64,000 bases of DNA from C-114 sp963745405 (GTDB lineage Bacteria; Chloroflexota; Limnocylindria; Limnocylindrales; CSP1-4). The position numbers were made by a program, and so were the translations under genes. The stretch lies in contig CAVUWY010000002.1 in assembly GCA_963745405.1 (NCBI GenBank), forward strand, positions 1 to 64,000, written 5' to 3'. Below, piece by piece: positions 55,661 through 64,000 of the stretch (position 1 is its first letter; every line of letters begins with the position of its first letter). Below the pieces are notes generated by a model that had not been told where the DNA came from, did not search any database, and saw only the letters and a list, made by a program, of their open reading frames with translations.

Positions 55661-57376
55661 TCAATGCGAGTCGCGGGCGACGGTCGATCCGCTCGACCCG
55701 ACGAGGAAGTCAAGATCCGCCCCCTGGTCGGCCTGGTTGACATGGTCGACGTAGAGCCGTTCCCAGCCCCGGGTCGGGGCGGCGAACGACTCGAGCATCC
55801 CGGCCGGCGGCCGGCGGGTCGCCAGTTCCTCGTCGGAAAGCTCGACGTCGAGCCGGCGGGCCGGCACGTCGAGGACGACGATGTCGCCGGTCCGGACGAG
55901 GCCGAGCGGACCGCCGTCGGCCGCCTCGGGAGCGACGTGGAGGACGACCGTGCCGTAGGCGGTGCCGCTCATCCGTCCGTCGCAGATCCGGACCATGTCG
56001 CGGACCCCATCGGCCAGCAGCTTCGCCGGCAGGGGCAGGTTGGCCACCTCGGGCATGCCCGGGTAACCCTTCGGGCCGCAGCCGCGAAGGATGAGGACGC
56101 TGTCGGCATCCACGTCGAGGCCGGGATCGTCGACCCGCGCCCGGAAGTCCTCGATGCTGTCGAAGACGACCGCCCGGCCGCGATGGCGCAGGAGCGACGG
56201 CGTGGCGGCGGCCGGCTTGATGATCGCCCCGCGGGGGGCGAGGTTGCCCCGGAGGACGGCGATGCCGGCCCGTTCGAGGAGCGGAGACGACCGCGGCCGG
56301 ATGACGTCCTCGTCCCAGATCCGAGCGTCGGCCAGGTGCTCGACGAGGGGCCGCCCGCTCACCGTGATCGGCTCGGGATCGAGGAGGTCGCGCACCTCAC
56401 GGAGGGCCGCCAGGAGCCCGCCGGCCCGGAAGAGATCCTCCATCAGGTGCCGCCCGGCCGGCTGGAGATCGACGAGGAGTGGCACGTCGCCGCCGGTCCG
56501 GTCGAAGTCGTCGATCGACAGCTCGACCCCGAGCCGGCCGGCGATGGCGAGGAGGTGGACGACCGCGTTCGTCGAGCCACCGATCGCGGCGAGGGCGACG
56601 ATGGCGTTGAGGAACGAGCCGCGACGCATGACCGTCGATGGCCGGCGATCCGCCTCGACGAGCTCGATCGCGAGGCGGCCGGTCTCGTGGGCCGCCTCGA
56701 GGAGACGGCTGTCGGGCGCCGGGGTGCCGGCCAGGCCCGGCATCGTCATCCCGAGTGCCTCGGCCATGCAGGCCATCGTCGAGGCCGTCCCCATCGTGTT
56801 GCAGTGGCCGCGGCTCCGGATCATCGACGACTCGGAGGTGAGGAACTCCTCCTCCGAGAGCGAGCCGGCCCGGACCTCCTCGCTCAGGCGCCAGACGTCG
56901 GTGCCACAGCCGAGTGGCCGGCCCCGGAACGTGCCGCTGAGCATCGGGCCGCCGGGCACGACCACGGCCGGCAGGTCGACCGAGGCGGCCGCCATGAGGA
57001 GCGCCGGGATCGTCTTGTCGCAGCCGCCGAGGAGGACGACACCGTCGATGGGATTGGCCCGGATCAGCTCCTCGGCCGCCATCGCGGCGAGGTTGCGCCA
57101 GAGCATCGCCGTCGGGCGGACGAGGGTCTCGCCGAGCGACAGGACGGGCAGCTCGAGGGGCACGCCGCCGGCCTCCCAGACCCCGCGGGCGACGTGCTCC
57201 CCCACCTCCCGCAGGTGCCGATTGCAGGGGCTCAGGTCGGACGCCGTGTCGACGACCGCGATGTGGGGCCGGCCGTCGAACGCGTCGGATGGCAGGCCGC
57301 GTCGCATCCATGCCCGGTGGATGTACGAATTCCGGTCGTGGCCGCCGTACCACTCGGCGCTCCGTCGTCGGGTCAT
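55661..57376 (-). CDS. IlvD/Edd-family dehydratase, probably sugar-acid type
   Basis: A 571-aa dehydratase with an iron-sulfur cluster. Cluster cysteines lie in SDLSPCNRH, LGGCDKTIPA and RGHCNTMGTAST. RGNLAPRGAIIKPAA and RICDGRMSGTAYGTVVLHVAPEA are the C-terminal family motifs. Its length and EWYGGHDRNSYIHRAWMRRG start resemble arabonate/xylonate dehydratases more than dihydroxy-acid dehydratase. It is divergent from a zinc alcohol dehydrogenase 46 bp away, which supports a sugar-oxidation pathway. Substrate not provable. Confidence 0.85.
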   Translation of the reverse strand: MTRRRSAEWYGGHDRNSYIHRAWMRRGLPSDAFDGRPHIAVVDTASDLSPCNRHLREVGEHVARGVWEAGGVPLELPVLSLGETLVRPTAMLWRNLAAMAAEELIRANPIDGVVLLGGCDKTIPALLMAAASVDLPAVVVPGGPMLSGTFRGRPLGCGTDVWRLSEEVRAGSLSEEEFLTSESSMIRSRGHCNTMGTASTMACMAEALGMTMPGLAGTPAPDSRLLEAAHETGRLAIELVEADRRPSTVMRRGSFLNAIVALAAIGGSTNAVVHLLAIAGRLGVELSIDDFDRTGGDVPLLVDLQPAGRHLMEDLFRAGGLLAALREVRDLLDPEPITVSGRPLVEHLADARIWDEDVIRPRSSPLLERAGIAVLRGNLAPRGAIIKPAAATPSLLRHRGRAVVFDSIEDFRARVDDPGLDVDADSVLILRGCGPKGYPGMPEVANLPLPAKLLADGVRDMVRICDGRMSGTAYGTVVLHVAPEAADGGPLGLVRTGDIVVLDVPARRLDVELSDEELATRRPPAGMLESFAAPTRGWERLYVDHVNQADQGADLDFLVGSSGSTVARDSH

Positions 57377-57422
57377 CGCGTCTCCTATGCTCGGCGGCAT
57401 CATCGCTCGGATAGGAGGGCCG

Positions 57423-58436
57423 GTGCGCGCGTTCGTGATACGGGGACCCCGATCCGCGGGCGTCGAGGAGGTCGAGCCACCCGTCGCCGGCCCGGGCGAG
57501 GTCGTCGTCGCCCTGGACCGGATCGGCGTCTGCGGCACGGACGTCGAGTGCTTCACCGGCGAGATGGCCTACCTCCACCAGGGGGTGTCCCGCTACCCGC
57601 TCCGCATCGGCCACGAGTGGTGCGGCACGGTCGTGGAGACCGGTCCGGGGGTCGACCCGACCTGGCTCGGGCGCCGGACGACCGGCGACACGATGCTCGG
57701 CTGCGGCCGCTGTCGGCGCTGCCTCGCCGGACGTGGCCACGTCTGCGCCGAGCGGACCGAGCTCGGGTTGTACGGCTCGTGGCCGGGAGCCGCCGCGGAA
57801 CGGCTCCGCTTCCCGGCCGCCTCGCTCCACCCGCTGCCGGCGGAGGTCGATGACGTCGCTGGGGCCCTCGTCGAGCCGGGCGCCAACGCGCTCCGGGCGG
57901 TGCGCGGCGCCGCTCCCCGGTCGGGCGACCGTGTGCTCATCGTCGGGACCGGCACGATCGGCATCCTGGCTGCTTGGTTCGTGCTCGCCCGCGGGGCGGA
58001 GGTCCACCTCGTCGGCCGCTCGGACAGGTCGATCGCCTTCGCCCGTGGCCTCGGCCTGCCGGCGGTCTGGGCCTGGGACGCCTTGCCGGCGCTCGCCTGG
58101 GACGCGGTCATCGACGCCACGAACGACCCCGCGACCCCGGCCCGCGCCGTGGAGCTCGTCGAGCCCGGCGGCAGGGTGGTCTACATCGGCCTGGCCGGGA
58201 CCCCGAGCCGCATCGATACCCGCGACCTCGCGCTTGGCGACATCACCGCGGTCGGCATCCTCGGCGGCTCGGACGGCCTCGACGAGACGATCGAGGCCTA
58301 TGCCACCGGGGCCGTCGATCCACGACCGCTCGTCGGACCTGTCGTCGGGCTCGAGGGGCTTGCCGCGGCACTGGCCGGAGATCGGCCGGCCGGATCGGGG
58401 CCAGGTCCCAAGATCCACGTCGACCCGCGCCGCTGA
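57423..58436 (+). CDS. Zinc-dependent alcohol/sugar dehydrogenase
   Basis: A 337-aa medium-chain dehydrogenase. Catalytic zinc ligands are in RIGVCGTDVECF and IGHEWCG; the structural zinc has CGRCRRCLAGRGHVC near residue 95. The Rossmann motif is VLIVGTGTIGILAAW. The GTG start at 57423 begins VRAFVIRG. It may oxidise a sugar or polyol to feed the divergent dehydratase. Confidence 0.87.
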   Translation: MRAFVIRGPRSAGVEEVEPPVAGPGEVVVALDRIGVCGTDVECFTGEMAYLHQGVSRYPLRIGHEWCGTVVETGPGVDPTWLGRRTTGDTMLGCGRCRRCLAGRGHVCAERTELGLYGSWPGAAAERLRFPAASLHPLPAEVDDVAGALVEPGANALRAVRGAAPRSGDRVLIVGTGTIGILAAWFVLARGAEVHLVGRSDRSIAFARGLGLPAVWAWDALPALAWDAVIDATNDPATPARAVELVEPGGRVVYIGLAGTPSRIDTRDLALGDITAVGILGGSDGLDETIEAYATGAVDPRPLVGPVVGLEGLAAALAGDRPAGSGPGPKIHVDPRR

Positions 58437-58495
58437 GGGCGGGCCGGGGGCGCCTGCCGGGACGGCGGATCGACCTGTTCGACCGGATCGGGGAC

Positions 58496-59302
58496 TCAGC
58501 CCGGCACGAGGCCCCAGTTCGAGCCGGTGAGGACCTCGATGAGGGTCGTCCCCACCGGGAAGGTCACCGGCTTGGCGTAGGCGCCGGTCTCGGTCACGAG
58601 GAGGGTCGGGCCGGGATAGATGTTCATCACGAGGCCGCCCTTGCCGGGGTGGGTGAGGGTCGCGGTGAGTGGCGAGGTGTTCGGGGGAGCGATCTGGATG
58701 ACGTCGTTGCCCTGCCCGGCGAGCGCCTGCTTCCCGTCCCACGTCCGGGCCATCGACACCGGCCGGACCTCGATCGACCACAGTCCGTCCGATCGGATCC
58801 GGAAGGCGACCGAGTGCTCGCCCGGCCGCTTGTCGATGAGGAACGTGCCCTGGAACGAGCCCGTGACAGCGACGAGCTTGTCGTTCTGGGCGCCGCCGGC
58901 GGCGACCGTCGTCACGCTGAATGGGCGCTTGCCGGCGTTGCGGATCACGGCCAGGGCCGGAGTGCCCGCCGGGATGGTGAACGCGACCGTCTTGTTGCCT
59001 CGCCCGCCGACGGTCACCGGCGCGAAGGCCGCCGGCGGCAGCGACGCCAGCACCGGCGCGGATGGCGCGGCGGACGGCTGCTGGCTCGCCGGGACAGCCG
59101 AGGACGGGGTGGTCGCGCTCGACGACGGGGCCACTCCAGGAGAAGGCGACGCGGCCGCCGAAGAGGGCTCGGCGGCCGAGGCCGACGGCGGTGCGACCAC
59201 GCTGGCAGCCGGCTCGTTGGACCTGACCGGCGTCGGCGTCGCGCTCCCGCTGCATCCGCCGATGGCGATGGCCACGACCGCGATGAGACCGATCCGTTTC
59301 AC
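58496..59302 (-). CDS. Lipoprotein with Ser/Ala/Pro linker and C-terminal beta domain
   Basis: A 268-aa secreted lipoprotein. The signal is VKRIGLIAVVAIAIGGC with the lipobox IGGC; I chose the GTG at 59302 for its GGGAGGGAAG. A 65-residue low-complexity linker leads to a beta-rich domain (TVAFTIPAGTPALAVIRNAGKRPFSV to IEVLTGSNWGLVPG). The domain has no family I can name. It is convergent with the dehydrogenase gene. Confidence 0.75.
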   Translation of the reverse strand: MKRIGLIAVVAIAIGGCSGSATPTPVRSNEPAASVVAPPSASAAEPSSAAASPSPGVAPSSSATTPSSAVPASQQPSAAPSAPVLASLPPAAFAPVTVGGRGNKTVAFTIPAGTPALAVIRNAGKRPFSVTTVAAGGAQNDKLVAVTGSFQGTFLIDKRPGEHSVAFRIRSDGLWSIEVRPVSMARTWDGKQALAGQGNDVIQIAPPNTSPLTATLTHPGKGGLVMNIYPGPTLLVTETGAYAKPVTFPVGTTLIEVLTGSNWGLVPG

Positions 59303-59450
59303 GGCTTCCCTCCCCGACCGATCATACGGGTCCATCGTCGTCGCCCGTCGAGCGAGCGCGAGCCGGACACGGCCCGACGAGCCGATGCAGAACGGCCCGC
59401 ACCGGGGCGACGCGGAGGGTCATGATAGGAGCCACCTGCCGGAGGCCCGC

Positions 59451-60362
59451 GTGGACGCCGTCATCCGCACAGAGCAGCTGACCAAGCACTACGGCAAGGC
59501 CCGCGGGATCATCGGGATCGACCTCGAGGTCCGGCCGGGCGAGATCTTCGGTTTCCTCGGGCCCAACGGTGCGGGCAAGTCGACGACGACCCGTCTGCTG
59601 CTCGATCTCATCCGTCCGACATCGGGGCGGGCCGCGGTTCTCGGACTCGACGCCCACCGGGACCGCCTGGCGATCGCCCGGCGGGTGAGCTACCTGCCCG
59701 GCGAACTCACCCTGTACGGCGACCTGACCGGCGCCCAGACACTCGAGTACCTCGGGAATCTTCGCGGTCGCCCCGACCGTGCCTACCGATCGGAGCTGGT
59801 CGACCGCCTCGAGCTCGATCCGTCGAAGAAGGTCAAGAGCCTGTCACGCGGCAACAAGCAGAAGGTCGGCCTCGTGGCGGCATTCCAGGATCATCCGGAG
59901 CTGCTCATCCTCGACGAGCCGACGAGCGGGCTCGACCCGTTCGTCCAGCTCGAGTTCGAGCGACTCGCGGACGCGGCCCGCCGGGACGGGCGGACTGTCT
60001 TCGTCTCGTCGCACATCCTGCCCGAGGTCGAGCACCTGTGCGATCGAGTGGGGATCATCCGCGAGGGCCGGCTCGTCACGGTCGAGTCGATCGCGAAGCT
60101 CAAGGAGCGCGCGCTGCAGCGACTCGAGATCGACTTCACCGGACCGGTCCCGGCCGATGCATTCGCCGGCCTGCCCGGCGTGCGCGACCTCACCGTCACC
60201 GGAGGGACCCTGCGCTGCACGGTGTTCGGGAGCGTCGATTCCCTCGTCAAGACCGCTGCCCGGTTCGAGGTCCACACGGTTCGCAGCATCGAGACGAGTC
60301 TCGAGGAGATCTTCCTCGCCTACTACGGAACGGGCGACGAGACCGGCGATGCTGCTGCGTAA
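59451..60362 (+). CDS. ABC exporter ATPase
   Basis: A 303-aa DrrA/CcmA-type cassette. Walker A GPNGAGKST, signature LSRGNKQKVGL, Walker B LLILDEPTSGLD and switch SSHILPEVEHL are present. A 75-residue C-terminal domain typical of antibiotic or lipid exporters follows. The GTG at 59451 has GGAGG nine bases upstream. Its stop overlaps the permease start by 14 bp. Confidence 0.9.
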   Translation: MDAVIRTEQLTKHYGKARGIIGIDLEVRPGEIFGFLGPNGAGKSTTTRLLLDLIRPTSGRAAVLGLDAHRDRLAIARRVSYLPGELTLYGDLTGAQTLEYLGNLRGRPDRAYRSELVDRLELDPSKKVKSLSRGNKQKVGLVAAFQDHPELLILDEPTSGLDPFVQLEFERLADAARRDGRTVFVSSHILPEVEHLCDRVGIIREGRLVTVESIAKLKERALQRLEIDFTGPVPADAFAGLPGVRDLTVTGGTLRCTVFGSVDSLVKTAARFEVHTVRSIETSLEEIFLAYYGTGDETGDAAA

Positions 60363-61152
60363 CGTCTTCGGCAAGACGCTCCGCGACCTTCGCTGGCCCA
60401 CGTTCTGGGCCGCCTTCGCCCTGTTCGCGATCGCCGGCTACTTCACGCTCCTCTACCCGACGTACTCGAAGACCTTCGACCTGCAGAGTCTGCTCGACAA
60501 GATCCCGCCGGCGATGAAGGCGCTGATCGGTGGCCAGTTCATCGACGTCTCGACGGTCAACGGCTTCCTCAATATCGAGCTCTTCCCGCTCATCCTGCCG
60601 GCCGTGCTGGCCGGCTATGCCATCGCACAGGGCAGCGGGATGACAGCCGGCGAGGAGAGCTCTGGCACGATCGATGTCCTCCTGTCCTATCCCGTCGCCC
60701 GCTGGCGCCTCGTTCTCGAGAAGGCCGCCGCGATCACGATGTCGGTGATGCTCATCGCGCTCGGGCTGTGGGTCGGGGCGATCGCGGGCGCTATCGGCAG
60801 CGGCAGCGCGATCGACGGCGGGGACGTGGCGGCCGGTCTGGTCCTGGCGACCCTTCTCGCGCTCGACTTCGGGGCCTTGAGCCTCCTCATCGCAGCGGCG
60901 ACCGGCGGGCGGAGCGCCGCGATCGGGATCTCGGCGGCCGTGCTGATCGTGATGTACTTCATCTACGCGCTGGCGCCGATCATCTCGTCGCTCGATTCGA
61001 TCAAGCAGCTCTCCCTGTTCTTCTGGTATCTCGAGGGCGACCCGCTGCGTAGCGGGCTGGTGCCCGCGGACGCGGCCTTCCTCGCCGTCGTCGGCGCCTT
61101 GCTGGTGGCCCTGTCGCTCATCGCCTTCGAACGGCACGACCTCGCGGCCTGA
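60349..61152 (+). CDS. ABC-2-type exporter permease
   Basis: A 267-aa permease with six helices, starting with a cytoplasmic LLRNVFGKTLRDLRW. EESSGTIDVLLSYPVARWRLVLEK is the conserved cytoplasmic loop of ABC-2 permeases. It is paired with the ATPase just upstream; the exported substrate is unknown. Confidence 0.88.
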   Translation: MLLRNVFGKTLRDLRWPTFWAAFALFAIAGYFTLLYPTYSKTFDLQSLLDKIPPAMKALIGGQFIDVSTVNGFLNIELFPLILPAVLAGYAIAQGSGMTAGEESSGTIDVLLSYPVARWRLVLEKAAAITMSVMLIALGLWVGAIAGAIGSGSAIDGGDVAAGLVLATLLALDFGALSLLIAAATGGRSAAIGISAAVLIVMYFIYALAPIISSLDSIKQLSLFFWYLEGDPLRSGLVPADAAFLAVVGALLVALSLIAFERHDLAA

Positions 61153-61211
61153 CATGACCTCGGTTCTAAGGCTCCGTTATGGAAACCGTCCTACGATGCC
61201 TTTCGATAGCG

Positions 61212-61889
61212 ATGAGCAACTGGCAGGTCGCCCCGGATGACCGGCCCACGGCGCTGACGGGCGAAGCACTCAAGGCACTCCGCTCCGAGACGACCCGGGG
61301 TATCTCGCGCCGCCAGTTCCTCCGTCGGGCGCTCGCCGGCGGGATCGCGGTCTGGCTGGTCGAGCTGACGGCCGGCACCCTGGGGTTCCTCTGGCCGAAC
61401 CTCGCCGGTGGTTTCGGCGGGCTCATCACGATCGGCGATATCGACGCCGCCGTCGCCAACCCAGCCACGGTGGGGACGGGTGGTGGCTTCAAGGCCGGCG
61501 CGCCGGCCTACTTCCAGACGGCCCAGTCATTCGTCGTCCTGGTCGATACCGACCGGGGGTTCGTGCCGGGCACCAGCCCGATGGGAGACGGCGCGGCGAC
61601 GAACGTCCGGACGCTGTACCAGCGCTGCACGCATCTCGGCTGCAAGCCGAACTTCTGTCTCCAGAACTTCTGGTTCGAGTGCCCCTGCCACGGATCGCGC
61701 TACGACCGCCTTGGCATCAAGGTCGAGAACCTCGGTCCGGCGCCACGCGGCCTCGACCGATTCGCCTCGACGGTAGACGCCAACGGGGTCCTCACGATCG
61801 ACACGAGCACGATCACCCTGGGTCCGCTGCCGATCGCCCTCGGCCAGCCGGGCCTCATCCCGCCGAAGTCGCCGACCAGCTGCCTCTGA
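61212..61889 (+). CDS. Rieske [2Fe-2S] protein with Tat-like signal
   Basis: A 225-aa protein. A twin-Arg segment (SRRQFLRRALAGG, 32-44) and a helix anchor it outside the membrane. The Rieske ligands are CTHLGC (139-144) and CPCH (157-160), followed by GSRYD; Cys144 and Cys159 are the expected disulfide. An inserted FVPGTSPMGDG loop and Cys149 are unusual. It has no cytochrome b next to it, so its oxidoreductase partner lies elsewhere. An ATG at 61179 gives an 11-residue longer form. Confidence 0.88.
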   Translation: MSNWQVAPDDRPTALTGEALKALRSETTRGISRRQFLRRALAGGIAVWLVELTAGTLGFLWPNLAGGFGGLITIGDIDAAVANPATVGTGGGFKAGAPAYFQTAQSFVVLVDTDRGFVPGTSPMGDGAATNVRTLYQRCTHLGCKPNFCLQNFWFECPCHGSRYDRLGIKVENLGPAPRGLDRFASTVDANGVLTIDTSTITLGPLPIALGQPGLIPPKSPTSCL

Positions 61890-61918
61890 GCTGGCGGCCT
61901 GCCCGGGGTGGGTCGAGG

Positions 61919-62137
61919 CTACTTGGGCTTCTGCTCCCGCATCGAAGGAAAGGGCTTCGTCAATGGAGGGAGAGCCTCGTCATTCGCCCGCTGCTCCGGC
62001 TTGCGCGGACGGCCCGCGGAGCCTGCGATCGCGGTCCCGAGGATGGCTCCGCCGAAGGAATGGCCCTCGACGTCCTCCCCGGCATCCGTCGGCTCGGTGG
62101 TCGGATCGGGGGTCTTATCGTCCATGGTCGGGTCCAT
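61919..62137 (-). CDS. Small protein with EDVEGHSFGG motif
   Basis: A 72-aa protein, acidic at the start, with an AGEDVEGHSFGGAILG motif in the middle and a Pro/Lys-rich tail. No modification or export genes lie nearby, so calling it a precursor peptide would be unfounded. Its RBS is weak. It is convergent with the Rieske gene. Real but unclassified in my view. Confidence 0.45.
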   Translation of the reverse strand: MDPTMDDKTPDPTTEPTDAGEDVEGHSFGGAILGTAIAGSAGRPRKPEQRANDEALPPLTKPFPSMREQKPK

Positions 62138-62289
62138 CGGTCACGCCCTCATTGCGATCGGAACGTCGCCGCCCATCATGCGCGACGCCGCGCCCGGCTG
62201 GCGTGGCGTACTGGACAGCGGTCCTGTCACCCGCATGACACGGCGAGGCCGTTCGATCACGGCGCAGGCGATCGTCGCCGCTCCGACCG

Positions 62290-62844
62290 TCATGCCGTCC
62301 CCCCGCGCAGACCGACCGTGTCCGTCCGCCAGAACGCATCGGGATAGACAAGCGCGCCGGTCATCCACGGCTCGTAGCCAGGCAGCGGATAGACCATGAA
62401 CGCGGCCGACGGGATCCGCACGGACGGCGCCGTAAAGCCCAGCGAGGCACCCGGTCGGAAGCCGAACCGCGGGTAGTAGCCCGGGTGTCCCTCGAGGAAG
62501 ACGAGGGGTTCGCGGCGGGCGCTGACGGCCGCCAGCGATCCGGCGATGAGACGTGAGCCGATCCCTTGACCCTGGAGGTCAGGTCTGACGCCGACCGGAC
62601 TCAGGACCAGCACATCGACCAGGCGGGCCGGCGCATCCAGGAAGGCGTGCGAGTAGAGCGCCTGACCGACGATCGAGCCGTCGTCCACGGCCACGAACGA
62701 CAGCCTTTCCTCCCACGACCAGGAGGCATGCAGCGTGTCGAGCAGGGGCCCGATCCGTGGATCACCGCCGAAGGCCGCGACGGAAAGCGCGCGCACCGCC
62801 GCGAACTCGTCGCTCTGCATCGTTCGGATGGTCGGCGAGGCCAT
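62290..62844 (-). CDS. GNAT-family N-acetyltransferase
   Basis: A 184-aa acetyl-CoA-dependent transferase. Motif A is VLSPVGVRPDLQGQGIGSRLIAGSL with the pyrophosphate loop QGQGIG; the YYPRFGFRPG motif follows. It belongs to the YhbS-like subgroup by VEVLVLSPVGV-type wording. The ATG at 62844 was chosen; the longer frame runs into the tRNA remnant. Confidence 0.85.
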   Translation of the reverse strand: MASPTIRTMQSDEFAAVRALSVAAFGGDPRIGPLLDTLHASWSWEERLSFVAVDDGSIVGQALYSHAFLDAPARLVDVLVLSPVGVRPDLQGQGIGSRLIAGSLAAVSARREPLVFLEGHPGYYPRFGFRPGASLGFTAPSVRIPSAAFMVYPLPGYEPWMTGALVYPDAFWRTDTVGLRGGTA

Positions 62845-62879
62845 GGCACGAGTATGCGACGAGGCGTGATCGTGGGGGA

Positions 62880-62931
62880 TGGCTCCGGCGGTAGGACTCG
62901 AACCTACGACCAAGCGGTTAACAGCCGCCTC
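62880..62931 (-). tRNA. tRNA-Asn 3' fragment, probable att site
   Basis: On the minus strand the sequence carries an anticodon arm with loop CTGTTAA (GTT), variable region, T-arm GTAGG-TTCGAGT-CCTAC, the 3' acceptor strand CGCCGGA and an encoded CCA. The acceptor 5' strand and D-arm are missing: homology stops about 52 nt from the 3' end, upstream of the anticodon stem. A 3' remnant like this is the usual scar where a tyrosine recombinase integrated at a tRNA gene. It cannot be a working tRNA. Confidence 0.8.
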
Positions 62932-63081
62932 ATTCTGATCGTGAACCGGGCAATGGATCAGTCACCCAGTCAGTCAGTCGCTGAAGCGCTCGGCCCGGGA
63001 TTCGGCCAGGCCGCAACGACAGGCGGTCGTGGCCCGTTCCCACGCCCGCCGACACGACGCCCCTGTACCCGACCTGGCGGC

Positions 63082-63520
63082 TCACGGGCGAACGTATGGA
63101 TAGCAGCCCGTCCCGACCGACAGCCCGTGCGCGATGTACGGGTCATCGAACGTCCCAGCGGCCTCATCGAGGTTCGTCTGGGCGAGGGCGATCCGGTCGC
63201 CGTCTCGGGCCACGACCATCCCCTTTTCGTCGCGGAGGACGGCCGTCGGCTCGAAGTCGACGGTGAAGCCCTCCGGCCAGATGACCGAGAAGTGCTCGCC
63301 TGCGGGGCCCTCGATCCACACAGGGTCCCGAGCCCCCTGACTGGCCGCGAAGTACCCCGGCCACCGGCTGGGCTGCCGCGAACGCCTCGCAGACGACGTT
63401 CTTCGCCCACGGGAAGGTCCGCAACCCGCCCGATCCCGGGGTGGACGTCGGTGCGCCGCCCTTACAAGCAGTCGCTGTGATCGCGAGGGCGATCGTCACG
63501 AGCGTCAGCCTGAGGCGCAT
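63082..63520 (-). CDS. Small lipoprotein (one frameshift)
   Basis: The start MRLRLTLVTIALAITATAC is a lipoprotein signal. WAKNVVCEAFAAAQP continues, then one extra base near 63325 moves the frame to VWIEGPAGEHFSVIWPEGFTVDFEPTAVLRDEKG and a stop at 63082. The joined protein is about 145 aa. It lies in the stretch right of the tRNA-Asn scar, so it may be part of an integrated element. No family recognised. Confidence 0.6.
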
Positions 63521-63540
63521 CGACGTCAAGCCGGAGCCGA

Positions 63541-64000
63541 CTAGTGACCCTGGATGATCGTGTCGACGAGTCGGCCGGTCGCGGCCTCGATGTATAGCTC
63601 TTCAACTCCGCTCGGGCCCGAGAGGTCGACGCGCCACACGACCACGGCGGCCTTCGCCTGACGGTCGGCCGAGCCCTGGCCCGACACATCGCTGGTCGAG
63701 CCCTGCCAGAGTTCCCGATACGAGCCGCGCCGCACCTCGCCGACCGTCCAGGGACCGGCGATCGACGTTAGACGCTCGGCGATGGCGACGACGGCGGTCT
63801 CATCGGTGAGCGAGGGGGCCGCACTGGCCGTCGAGGCTGCCGTCGAGGGCCCCGCCGGGGACGGTGCGACGGAAGCGGGAATGGGTGGGACGCTGTTGGG
63901 ATCTACTCCGAGCGGCACATACCCCTTTCCCGGCACCTCATGCCCGATGAGGGTCGCTAGGTCGTCCGCGTAGACCGGGCATGGCTCTTCTTGGACCGCA
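63541..64000 (-). CDS. Hypothetical protein, partial at the right edge
   Basis: The open frame runs from the window edge to a stop at 63541, with no stop codon in at least 150 residues. It has a Pro/Ser/Ala linker followed by a compact domain (DETAVVAIAERLTSIAGPWTVGEVRRGSYRELW, then VVWRVDLSGPSGVEELYIEAATGRLVDTI). The last part resembles a PepSY-like or propeptide-type beta hairpin, but that is only an impression. The 5' end is outside the window. Confidence 0.6.
   Translation of the reverse strand, partial: AVQEEPCPVYADDLATLIGHEVPGKGYVPLGVDPNSVPPIPASVAPSPAGPSTAASTASAAPSLTDETAVVAIAERLTSIAGPWTVGEVRRGSYRELWQGSTSDVSGQGSADRQAKAAVVVWRVDLSGPSGVEELYIEAATGRLVDTIIQGH

Noticed and set aside
62880..62931. 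Intron-containing or split tRNA-Asn
   Set aside because: No 5' half or intron boundary is visible on either side; a 3' att remnant explains the fragment better.

Overview
The window is high-GC DNA, very probably a chromosome segment of an uncultivated Chloroflexota (Limnocylindria-like) bacterium assembled from a metagenome. Four things point that way: the complete murein/division (dcw) cluster headed by mraZ, an Sdh membrane subunit of the single-polypeptide actinobacterial/Chloroflexota kind, frequent GTG starts with ATGA/GTGA stop-start overlaps, and a LysM gene next to a Cys-motif gene. The phylum is an inference from gene content, not a measurement.

Layout. (1) 0-8.5 kb is an accessory block: two TetR regulators, several small membrane proteins (two of them paralogues), a serine hydrolase, and three dispersed copies of a short repeat. 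One TetR operon has a clear promoter with an overlapping operator. (2) 8.58-26.25 kb, all on the minus strand, is a tRNA-Val gene and the dcw cluster. In transcription order it reads mraZ, rsmH, a 65-aa gene, ftsL, ftsI, murF, mraY, murD, ftsW, murG, murB, ddl, ftsQ, sbp, ftsA, ftsZ, yggS. It starts from a textbook sigma-70 promoter followed by a three-unit MraZ box. murC and murE are not in it. (3) 26.3-29.2 kb holds an 18-bp tandem repeat, a LysM protein, a Cys-motif protein and the RNase P RNA gene. (4) 29.2-36.6 kb is a TCA block: icd-sdhCAB-rnhA on the minus strand, divergent from sucCD. It carries dozens of single-base frameshifts and is best read as low-quality consensus. (5) 36.6-45.0 kb has DinB-like and ABC genes, then the propionyl-CoA to succinyl-CoA module: epimerase, methylmalonyl-CoA mutase large subunit, and a three-part biotin carboxylase, carrier and carboxyltransferase. 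(6) 45.0-47.1 kb is parA-parB with DnaA-box-like sites upstream. An 18-bp palindrome occurs three times within 3.2 kb, once inside parB. (7) 47-55.7 kb holds a UbiA-family prenyltransferase, an acyltransferase, two HAD hydrolases and a four-gene ABC importer. (8) 55.7-62.8 kb holds an IlvD/Edd dehydratase divergent from a zinc alcohol dehydrogenase, an ABC exporter, a Rieske protein and a GNAT acetyltransferase. (9) At 62.88 kb a 52-nt 3' remnant of tRNA-Asn marks what looks like the end of an integrated element that continues past the right edge.

How the genes fit together. The carboxylase, epimerase and mutase feed succinyl-CoA into the SucCD/Sdh steps encoded a few kilobases away. The dcw operon supplies peptidoglycan precursors and the Z-ring and appears autoregulated by MraZ. 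ParAB with the repeated palindrome could form a chromosome-partition locus with a divergent parS; that is the most interesting hypothesis here and is unproven.
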